Program-made: the position numbers and the translations under genes
Notes under the pieces: generated by a model
Database searches by the model: none
What the model was told of the DNA's origin: nothing
What the model saw: only the letters and a program-made list of their open reading frames with translations
Source: Hericium rajendrae
Lineage: Eukaryota; Basidiomycota; Agaricomycetes; Russulales; Hericiaceae
Length of the DNA: 64,000 bases
NCBI GenBank assembly: GCA_033439255.1
Contig: JAVRDV010000016.1
Span: forward strand, 186,001-250,000
Direction: 5' to 3'
Shown: piece after piece, positions 22,536 to 31,859 of the stretch
How positions within the stretch are numbered: the first letter of the stretch is position 1
How the letters are laid out: each line of letters begins with the position of its first letter

Positions 22536-25140
22536 TCACTCCGGCGTAACGCGCAACACGACCTTCGACCCCGCCCGCGCCACCGCGCCTTCCCACTCCT
22601 CCTCGCTCCCAACCGCGCCCTCCGCGTCCGCGAGCGCGAACCCGGCAAGCGGCAGCCCCTCGAGCGCGAAGCGCTCCGCGAGGCGCGCCCGCACGTCCGC
22701 GAGCGGCGCGCCGCGCGGGACGCGGAACACGACGATCGCGGCGCCGAGCGCGGCTTTGACGACGAGGTCCGCGCTGTCGACGGCGGGCGTGGACGGGAGC
22801 TGGAACTGGCTGGCGCGGAGGTCGAGGGTCGCGTGCGACAGGTGGAGCGAGAGCGCGTGCGGAGACGGAGACGGCGAGTCGGGCGGGGAGGGGAGGTCGG
22901 TGTCGGTGTCGGTGTCAGCGGGGCCGAAGGAGAGGTGGTCGCCGTGTTTGTGTGGGGGGTCGACGGCGGAGACGGGCTGGTCGTCGAGGTCGGCGATTTC
23001 GGTTTCTGTGCGGTCGACTGTGGTGAGAGTGATACGTTAGTGATCTGACTGAACTCGGGCTGCAGACTGGATACATACTGTAGAAATCGACGGCCATGAA
23101 CTCGTCGTCGAACTCGGGCCATGGGTCTTCCTCGGGCACGGATGCGGGCTGGCGCGCGCGCCGCGAGCCCGCAGAGAACGAGCGCCGCAGTGCCGCGCCC
23201 GCGGATGGGCTTGGCGGCGGCTGGGGTGACAGCGGGCGACGCGGGAGCGGCTTGCCCTTGACGATGTCGTCGAGCACGTATAGCGAGTCCGGGCGCGCAG
23301 CGTCGAAGCGCAGAAACCACTCCTCGCCCTGCGCAGTCTGCGGCGTGAAGGGGAGGTCGAACTCGCCCGATGCAGCGCTGGAATCTGAAGGGGTTGGGGA
23401 GGCGCGTGAGTGTGTGCTGGAAGTGGGGCGCGGGGAGGACCGACCGGAGCCTATGTGGAAGGAGAACGTGGAGAGCGCGATGGACGACGGCCGGTCGGAC
23501 ACAAGACTTGGCGCTACGGGCGACGGGCGACTGGTGATATCTCTGTCCGAGGCGGGCACGCTCTCGGGGATAGACACGGAGAGGCGCTGCATGTGGCGCG
23601 CGAGCATGTCGGGATCGTCTGCAGATACCCTGTGTCTCGTCCCTAGCGTGCTGGGCGGAGTGCCGCGAAGAGGGTTTGCCGCGTCCGACGCGGAGTGGGA
23701 GCGCCTTCTCCCTGCAGTTGGCGGAGGACGCAGCCTGTCCTGCGTGGCGGACCGCTCGTGGGGTGAGCCTAGCTCATGATCTTCGGGTAACGCCTCCAGG
23801 CCACGAGCTGGTCGAACAGGTCTAGGTGAGAGGATGTTAGGTTTCCCAGATGAGACACCTTCTCGCGTGGAGCTGGACAAGAAGAGTGGGAAGTCCTCTT
23901 CCATGTCAAATGCAGATCTGTCCTTGGGGGATTGGGGTTTTGCATGCTTCGTTGGGCGAGTTAACTTCTGTTGTGACGAAGCGCCGGGCGACCTCGACCC
24001 TGGAAGAGAAGTGCTTGATGCGGGATGTAGATGTTTGTCACCAACGTTTGCGGAGGAACCGTTACCAGGGAACCCTGTGGAACGAGAAGATGCAGTTGAT
24101 GGCGGTGATCTCGCGCCTACGGAGGCAACCTCCACTTCTGAGAAGTTTGAGGCAGTCTCGCTGTGGTCTCCTGCGGTCTGCGAGCCACTTGAGATAGAAG
24201 AACGATTGGTTGGTGATACAGGAGAGGGCGGAATGGAGCGAGGAACATCAGAGTATGAAGAGAGGGATGCAGTCGACGATGAGAAATACGTCGAGATATG
24301 GCTCGTCGAAATAGCATTGATCTTGCCCTTGGTCTTTCGTGCGATGTCCTGATCTCGTCTCCAGTGACCGAAGAAGTCGCGCACGACACGATCATCCCTG
24401 AGTTCTCTGATTAGAACAGGGACGTCCGGCCGGAAAAGAGAGTAAATGAGGTTAGAGAACTCTCTGTGCCGCTGTCCGATAGTCGCCTGGCTGGGACGGA
24501 ACAGCGTGCCCTTCTTGGTGAGCCGGGGCAGATGCTCATGGACGTCCTTTGCGATGGATTTCGGATCAGGGCCTGGAGGAAGGGATTCGAAGGAGGCGGC
24601 GCAGTCATGAATATACATTCCGTTCTTCTTCACTCCCTTTCCTGCGCTAAGTCGTTTCCGTTTCTCACTGGACTTGATCCCATACTCCTGTTCAAGTATG
24701 TCTTGGAACCAGAGGCAATCTTCCCAACGCCGCCAAATGACGTAGTCGGTCAACATCATGCTTGATCTGATAGATGCAGCAGAGGAAGTGATGGGGCATA
24801 TCCGCATTCCATAGCAGTATGCGTTACCTGCGTGGGAAACTTGGCGTAAGACCCGCAGCTGGGTTCATTAGGATGTATGATACACTGCTCACCTATCTTT
24901 GCGGGTTCGAGCACTTCGACGTCAAAGGCCGACGGAGCTGAGCGATAAACAGCTCGTTTATAGTACTAGTAACAACCATTCAATCCATTGAACGTATTTG
25001 AAACGAGCTCCACTTACATCGCCGGGTGGTGGTCCGGGCTCGTGGATGCCAGGGGTGAACACCTATTGAGAATGCATTAAACACCCGATCCAGGGTCGCA
25101 GAGAAAAGGACCTTACCGGAAAGCCGTCCGTCATAGACAT
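22536..25140 (-). CDS. Protein with N-terminal PX-like and C-terminal PB1-like domains
   Basis: Four 5' exons assemble in phase from the ATG at 25140: MSMTDGFPVFTPGIHEPG, then YYKRAVYRSAPSAFDVEVLE, then IGNAYCYGMRICPI, then a long exon. The stretch DYVIWRRWEDCLWFQDILEQ resembles the central basic motif of PX domains. The following LPRLTKKGTLF and the helix around EFSNLIYSLFRPDVPVLIRE fit the PX C-terminal helices. A disordered Ser/Pro-rich middle of about 450 residues follows. The last 64 residues (VFRVPRGAPLADVRARLAER, then an acidic DAEGAVGSEEEWEG loop, ending VVLRVTPE at 22536) resemble a PB1 domain with an OPCA-like acidic motif. PX plus PB1 recalls the polarity scaffold Bem1, but no SH3 domain is present. 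A role in phosphoinositide-linked scaffolding is inferred, not shown. Confidence 0.7.
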
Positions 25141-25565
25141 CTTGCGGAATAAACGCGTTTATCACCGTATGTATCAAAGGACGGATACTTCTGTCCCGGC
25201 GTGATAGCAAGCTGATAAGTAAACTGCTTTTGAACTATCCCTTGACGATGGCCCAAGCTCGCCAGAAATCGGTGCAACGCCTCGAGACGAACGGTCTCCG
25301 TAGTTAGCGGTGCTTCTACAGCAAAGAAAGACATCAGCTGAATATTGACATCACTCCAAAGAATGGTACGAGCCCACTATACGTACGATGAAGCGTAGGC
25401 CCACTAGAGAATAGGAAATCGAACCTGGGCAGTGCTAGGGAGTACGAGCTCTGATCACCCTGAAGGAACGTGGTGGGGTGAGGCAAGGATGGAGGGGAGG
25501 AAAGACAATTGAGCATGTGAAAGACAGGCCATGAGTCTACTTATTGTTTTCGCAATTGTTGTCCA
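25141..25565. other. Upstream region of the PX/PB1 gene, with a possible short uORF
   Basis: A minus-strand frame at 25334-25131 (67 codons, ATG start) overlaps the PX/PB1 start codon in a different frame. It is more likely 5' leader or an upstream ORF than a gene. Nothing else is visible. Confidence 0.35.
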
Positions 25566-26058
25566 ATGTCCGGAGCTGATACAGCAGATGTCCAGAAGCT
25601 CGGCGCAACGGTGCCCGATTTACGTTATCTAGATCTGGGCTCGTTGATTACAAAGCAACGGTGCCTTTCCCGACGCTCGTCCACGACGACTCCGACTCCA
25701 AGGCAACGCGAGCTCGAGCATGCTAGAGTAGCTACACCAGAGTCCAGCTCACAGCTTCACCTCTGTGTGATGGATTGGGCTGGACCGGACTGGCTCAGTG
25801 GAAAAGAATCTATTACTGCCGGTAAGCGTCCATACATGGTCACGATAACCGGGTCCGGGTCTATCACTGTCAGGTCCTCGCGCTCCGCGCCCATTCTACA
25901 TGCGCAACCTTGGCCCGGCCGCTGTTGCTTGCCCTTTCGTGGAAATAACGCTCTCATACAACCTTTAAACAAGGCAAAATGACGACGACTCGTTGGTCTC
26001 AATCCTGAAGGCTCGCATCATTCTGATGCATCTAGCTCAACGACAGCATCACCGCTGA
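25566..26058 (+). other. Possible coding remnant with one in-frame stop
   Basis: An open frame from the ATG at 25566 reaches a good donor (GTAAGC at 25822). A 52-nt intron ends at 25873, and the next exon joins in phase, reading PRAPRPFYMRNLGPAAV and PFVEITLSYNL. A TAA then occurs at 25966-25968, after which the same frame stays open for 29 codons (including DDDSLVSILKARIILMHLAQ) to a TGA at 26056. This looks like a decayed gene or a mis-modelled exon. I do not recognise the product. Confidence 0.3.
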
Positions 26059-26927
26059 CGGAGATCTAGAGAGTATGCTCGAGCCTACAGTGGTCGACTA
26101 CGACTGTAGACGAGTGATGTCTGGATTATGACGCAGTTTCTTGATCCGCCGTCCCCACAAGCTGTTGTGCCTTGGACGACACCGCAACCGGGTCGTCCGC
26201 TGCTGATAAGCTTGATCCGGGATCTCTACTCAAATGGTCGTCGCAAGAGACTTGTCTTCTCGTATGTATACGGTCCCATCTGGCCCTATATGATGGTGAG
26301 TGCATCAGTGATTCGGCATTTTTTCTCGAATTATGATGGTGCGAGTGTAATAGTCTCAAATGGCCTGAGGTGGGTCTTGCGTCATCGGACTTGCAGCTGG
26401 CAGCATCAGTCAACTGATACTTCAGAATTTTGCGATTCATTAGCAGCATCGATGATATTGTTCAACTTGGCGACGTGATCCTGAAGTAAACAAGAGAATG
26501 GACGTCAGCTTCCAGGGAAACCGTTGCTCTAAGGCAAGTCGTCCGTAAATTGACTCGCAGGTAACGACGTCAGTTCACTGATGCTCTGTAATCTGATTTT
26601 CATTCGCAGCATCGATGATACGCGTCAATTTTGAAAACATGATTTCGGAGGGATAAGCAGTGACTAGTGACCTCCAAAAAACCCGTTGCCCGAAGTAGCC
26701 GTCCCAATTCCCTCACTGTGAGCATAGTCTAATAAGCTTAGACCTCAAGGCTTGCACTTTCCGAGTTAGTGTCTTTTGTCCTTTGTCCTGCATGCTTTCG
26801 CAGGCTCAAACTACCCTAACTACTTCCAGGAGAATGAGTCAACTCGCCGTTCACACAGGAGTATAGCAGGGCACTCATCTACGCCCTGGGACGGAAAGGC
26901 CTACTGCTCTGCGCACGACCACTGCTC
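26059..26927. other. Unresolved stretch with one exon-like segment
   Basis: The segment 26128-26295 on the plus strand is open from an ATG and ends at a good donor (ATG|GTGAGT) after SYVYGPIWPYMM, but I cannot find a convincing following exon. The rest shows nothing clear. Confidence 0.25.
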
Positions 26928-27674
26928 ATGCTGGCAGAATGGCTCTTCTCAACGCCTGCCGGCTCCACAGTCTTATCCCGAAGTTGTCAGCCTCTGTACC
27001 ACATGTGCGTAGGAGCAAGGAAGTCTACGCCGCCACGCGGAAGTACGGCATACCGAGCGCCACCATCTGCAATGCGAACTTTGTTACTTATGTCCTCGTT
27101 TTCAGTCTCCAGCACTCTCATAGACTCCATGAAATGTCAACCATTCCCGCCGTGCGAGGTGAGGGAGATAGTACCCAAAGTCTTTGCGAGTCCCTCAAAG
27201 CGATGGTCCGACTCGCGTGTGGATGGGAGGACGGCATCGACAGCATTTATCACTCCCCGGCGCAACACCGAATCTCAGCACGACTTCGCCACTTCGGGCA
27301 CACAGACACCGAGCCAATCGCCGCCCACAGATGTGCGTGTGCTGTGCGATGAGATCGGGTCCGCGGTCACTTGAAATGGAGCACGACGCACTGGGACAAG
27401 ATCTCACATGCGCGCGCTGTACCTGCGGTTCGCGAAGACGAAGACAGAAGGCAGGAAGCAGCCGGCAGTGTGCGGGCGATAGACGCGGTGAGCAAAGGTT
27501 CCGGGCGCTGAGATATGTAGGAAGCGCGGGTTTCTCGAGGAAGGAAGAACGGAGACGCTGGTATTGGACGGGAACCGCACGTCTCACGGAGGTGAATTCG
27601 CTTTGTACAGTTCGATGCTAAAGATACTGACAACATGTACATCTACAGATACAGTATGGAGCGAGGGAAACATG
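26928..27674 (+). CDS. Candidate multi-exon gene of unknown function
   Basis: Five segments (26928-27042, 27106-27332, 27401-27487, 27540-27591, 27649-27674) are separated by 52-68-nt intervals with GT donors and AG acceptors, and all join in one phase without a stop. The product contains DSMKCQPFPPCEVREIVPKV, a Ser/Thr-rich stretch (TASTAFITPRRNTES), REDEDRRQEAAGSVRAIDA and LVLDGNRTSHGDTVWSEGNM. Codon composition looks coding. The true start may be upstream (possibly including the exon-like segments at 25566-26295). The 3' end is open: reading through the last donor gives a stop at about 27851, overlapping the 3' end of the minus-strand gene. No family recognised. Confidence 0.4.
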
Positions 27675-27775
27675 GTGAGTGAAAGATATGACGGATCCGT
27701 TCGTGGTTACAACCGAGCAATCGCGGTGGTGGATGTCAGCGTACGCACCCCGGCCGCCAGACTCGGCACACACCT

Positions 27776-29251
27776 TCACGCGTTCCCGATGGTCTGTCTC
27801 CCCTGCACGGTACTCAGCCGCCCACGCTGCAGCCTCTGCAGCCCCATTTGAATACTCACAAGATGGACCTCAAGCGGGACGCCCTCCATGAGCGCGGGCG
27901 CCGCAACGCGCTCCCGCATATCCTCAATATCCGCCTTCATATCCTGCAGCACCGCCAACGCCCTCGAGACCTGGTCGAGCGCGGTCCGGCGGTACGCATC
28001 CACGCCCGCGAGTAGCTCAAAGTGCCGGTCGAACTGGCGCAGCGCCCTGCGGTTCCCGCCGAGCTCCGTCCACAGCGCCGCGAGCACGCCGTCCCGCGCG
28101 GCGCGCTGGCCCGCGTGCTCGAGGGTGGCGACCTTGTGGATCGCCCAGAGCTGCCGGTCGAGCGCGGCGAGGGAGAGCCGCGCGGAGGCGGCGGCGCGGA
28201 GGAGGCGCTGCATGTTGGCGGAGAGCGTGTCTGCGACCTGGGTGAAGCCCTCGCTTACTGCCTTGTTCGTAGTGGCCTCCACGTCGTAGAACGGCCGGAA
28301 GATAGCCGGGAGCGCGGCGGACTGGGCGTGCGCGGCTTCGAGTCTATACTGAACAAACTCTGTCTGTGCAGAAACCCTTTCAACACGGCGGACGTCAGCA
28401 AACGCGAAGCACACGCCACGGCACGCGCGCGACACTCACTCGTCGAACGCCCGGTTGACGGCTGCGCCGAACCGGCTTAGCTGCACGCCGACGTGCTGCG
28501 TGTCGTCCGCGAAGCGCAGCAGCATGTTGGCGAGCTTCTCGTTGCTCTGGAGCGTGCTGTAGCGCACCCGGACCGAGAGGTCCTTCGTCGCGATCCGCGC
28601 GTCGCTCAGGTCGAGCGCGAGCGCCGTGCCGTTGGCGGCGTCGTCGACGAGCAGCAGCAGGCCGCGGCCCTGCACGTCCATGAGACGCTGGAATTGGGAA
28701 ATTCTGGGCGCAACGACAAGGCCGACGTGCGCGGGCGCGGGCATGGCAGACATGTGAGCGAACACGACGAGCGTGAGGAGGAGCAGGATGGCGATGGGTG
28801 TCTTCGCAAGGCGGAGCATCGTGCTCAGGACGTAGTCGACGTAGGCACATGCGCGGGCGACATCTTCGGACAAGAGCTGGATGATTGCCTCCTTCGCAAT
28901 CTGCGCGTGGCTTTTTGGGACCTGAGCGCGAGAGGCGGGTTGCTCGAATGGGGAGGCGCCTGCAGCTACGGACGGAGTGGCGGGAGACGGCGGCTGGTGC
29001 GTCGCTTCAGAGCCGGAGACCGTGATGGGAGGTGGCGTTTGCATGCCCCGCTGGCGAGGCACTTCGGGGGAAGGGTCCCGCGGGAACGCGCCCACCGACG
29101 GCCCCGCAGACGGAGGGGCGCTATGATAGTGGCGATATCCGCTCTGGATGCTCTGCTCGTCGTCGAAGTCGTCCCAGGCATCGTCGGAAGCGCTGTCGTG
29201 GGGCAGAGAGTGGGTCATAGGATCGGGCATGATGAATGGCTGGCTAGTCAT
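27776..29251 (-). CDS. Membrane-anchored helical protein, tandem paralogue A
   Basis: The ATG at 29251 starts MTSQPFIMPDPMTHSLPH. An acidic patch (DDAWDDFDDEQSIQSGYR, residues 24-40) and a disordered Pro/Ser-rich segment precede one transmembrane helix (TPIAILLLLTLVVFAHMS, about 151-168). After this comes a long, mainly alpha-helical region. An intron of about 60 nt (ending GAAAG near 28374) joins the second exon in phase. The C-terminal half holds the family core ALWTELGGNRRALRQFDRHF, DMRERVAAPALMEG and PLEVHLVSIQMGLQRLQ, ending at 27776. Its neighbour at 29812-31314 is a clear paralogue with the same order. An upstream open frame reaches 29497, so the N terminus could be longer. No known domain; function unknown. 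Confidence 0.75.
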
Positions 29252-29811
29252 AGACGAGGTGAGGGTGACGGAAGGTGGGGAGGTGGAGGTGGTTAGTACA
29301 TGAGTTGTCGCGGTGCTGACCTTTAATACCGAGCGATATGTTCTGTCAAAGGGACGGGTGAAAGGGAAGCAGAACAAAGGATCCTTTGCGCGCGATATGT
29401 CACAGATCTTGGAGATTGCCAAAGACTCGCGATCGGACATGAGGTCAGTGCCATATCTTAGCCTGCAGGCCTCAAGGTAGGAAATTTGTCCCTGCAAAAC
29501 GTCAGTGGATCGAGATTCCCTGCATTCTGTACGGAGTCATCAGTACAAAGGCGCTCTTATGCTGAAAGCTTGAAATCCATGGATTGGAGGTGCAGGGTGT
29601 GCTGACGGTCAAATTCGAGCGAGCCAAGCTGAGGTATCGTATTGTACATCCGACCGAGGCACTGGACGCGGACCGAGTTCTCCGGTCCTTTGAGACTCAT
29701 GTACACAGCAATATAGCATCCCTATAGATACAATGAAGAGAGAGAAAGGGATTAAGCAACAACAATGACTCCGCACCGCGGCGCATGTCAAGAAAAGAGA
29801 AAACAAACATT
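29252..29811. other. Gap between the tandem paralogues
   Basis: 560 bp. The minus-strand frame of paralogue A stays open without a stop to 29497 and looks coding in part (LAISKICDISRAKDPLFCF), so a 5' exon may lie here. The remainder (29500-29811) looks like the 3' region of paralogue B. Confidence 0.35.
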
Positions 29812-31314
29812 CTACGAACCCAAAGCACGACCGCCATGCGAACGACTCACAACACGATCCGTAATCTCCCGCTCCCGCTGCTCCGCACGCACGCGCCGAT
29901 CCTGCAGCCTCTCCAGCCCCTTGCGTATGCTCTTCATATGCACGTCCAGCGGAATACGCTCACCCACAAGCTGCGGCGCCGCGACGCGCTCGCGCAGGTC
30001 CTCCATGTCGCCGCTCATGCTCTGCAGCGTCTGCAGCGCAGCGACGACGTGCGCGACCGCGCGCTCGCGGTACGCGCCGATGTTCGCGAGCAGCGCGAGG
30101 TGCCCGTCGAACTTGCGCAGGTCGCGGCGGTTCCCGCCGAGCTTCGTCCACAGCTGCGCGAGCAGGTCCTCCTTCGCGTCCTTCAGCGCGGCGTCCTCGC
30201 GCGACGCGAGCTCGTACACGGCGAGCAGGCGTTGCTCGAGCTTGTCGAGGTCCGTGATGGAGACTTCGGCTTCGAGGATGAGGCGCTCCATGTTGACGGA
30301 GAGCGTGTTCATGGCGTCTTCGAATGTCCGCCGGACGACTTCTTTCGTCTGCGCGGAGTCGTCATCCCCGAAGGGCCATAGGTATCGTAGGGAGAGTGGG
30401 TGCGACTTTGCATCTGCACTCTCGATGGCATGGAGGGCGTAGTCGCCGACAGCAAGGATGCTAGATAGGACAAGCGATCAGCATGCGGATAAAGAGAAGG
30501 AAATCGAGACTCACTTATCAACAGCTCCGCCAACCCTCGCAGTGAACCGCTGCAGATCCCGTCCCGTCCTGCGCGCATCGCCCACAAAATCCGTCAACGA
30601 GTCCGCCAGCCGATCGCGGCTCGTAAGATCACTAACGCGCACGAGCATCGCGAGGTCGCTCGTCGCCATCTCCGCCTTCTTGATCTCGAGCGCGAGCCCG
30701 GGGCCGTCGACCGTCTCCTCGAGCAGCGTCTCGAGCGTCTGGCCCTGCATCTCCATCAGGCGCGGGTAGTCCGCCCACTGCGGCGTGCGCGCGGCGTCGG
30801 GCGCCGGGGGTGCGTAGCAGATGCGCGAGACGCCGGGGATGATGCAGAGCGGGGAGAGTGTAGCGCGGATCGCGGAGGACATGCGCCCGAGCATGTACGC
30901 GAGGAGCCAGAAGAAGAGGAAGATGGCGAGGGGGCGCTTCATCAGCCATATGACCGTGCCCAGGACGTCTGCGGTGTAGCGGGACGCGTAGACCACGCCG
31001 CTGGACAGCGCGTCCTGTAGGTCCTCCTTCCCGATGCCATTCTGTGGCTTGTCAGAGGGGGGAACGCGTCGAACTAGGCGGGAGGACGTCTGTGGTCTCC
31101 GCGGGGAGGCTGTTTGGTATGCGATGACGCCGCGCTGCTTCTTCGAGCGTCTGCGAAGCGAACCTGTGCCTTCTGAGGTGACGGAGAAGGAGTCGGGGGA
31201 CGCTGGAGCGGATGGGGGAGCGCTCTGGTATCGAGATCGGATGTTGTGTGAATCGTCGACGTCCTCCCAGCCGTCATCGAATGGCGCTCTATCTTCGTAG
31301 TCGGACTCCGTCAT
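29812..31314 (-). CDS. Membrane-anchored helical protein, tandem paralogue B
   Basis: The ATG at 31314 opens MTESDYEDRAPFDDGWEDVD, followed by HNIRSRYQSAPPSAP, which matches the acidic SAPPSA region of paralogue A. A basic stretch precedes one transmembrane helix (RPLAIFLFFWLLAYMLG, about residues 127-143). The downstream half is mostly helical and includes EMQGQTLETLLEETVDG and the family core AQLWTKLGGNRRDLRKFDGH, DLRERVAAPQLVGE and PLDVHMKSIRKGLERLQ. A single intron (donor GTGAGTCTC near 30514) splits it at the same relative place as in paralogue A. It ends at 29812 with a basic tail. Same strand, same exon structure and about 560 bp spacing indicate tandem duplication. Function unknown; a membrane-tethered coiled-coil role is inferred. 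Confidence 0.78.
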
Positions 31315-31859
31315 GTGCGATGTCCATGCAAAGTGCGCAGTCGAGTGAGTTGGGCAGAGAAGAGAGTGGTTATGGTATGAGACAAGACGCTCTGAGTATG
31401 TGAGAATATAAAGAAGAGAAGAGACGGCGCATCAGTTGGGTCCTCAACTTTGACAATGAACATACCGTAAACATGAGGACACCAGCGCCTCGAAGGCGCG
31501 TCAAACAGACGATCCTGAGGCACGAAGCGTTGAGTCCTGTCTACTCTGCCTCTGGGAGACTACGTCAAACACGAGGATTACGTTCCATGTTACTGTCTCA
31601 AGATTATCCCTGTCGATTTATGGACTGCTCGCAGAATTCAGGTGGTCCACGAATGTAGAACAATTGGCAGGATTTCATGGAAAGTGACAATTGGTCGAAT
31701 TGGCGCCATGTCAAAGTCATCGATTAGCGGGCCGTCGTAGCTGCCAACGCTTCTTTCGCATCCATACACCGGACGATGGAATGTCTGTCTGAAGAGACCA
31801 GTTCTGAATCACAACCCACTACAAAAGACGAAAGTACGAGTACGCGAATGCCAACGTAT
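31315..31859. other. Intergenic, no gene seen
   Basis: About 545 bp: the upstream region of paralogue B and the 3' region of the polymerase subunit gene, both on the minus strand. No feature is visible. Confidence 0.5.
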
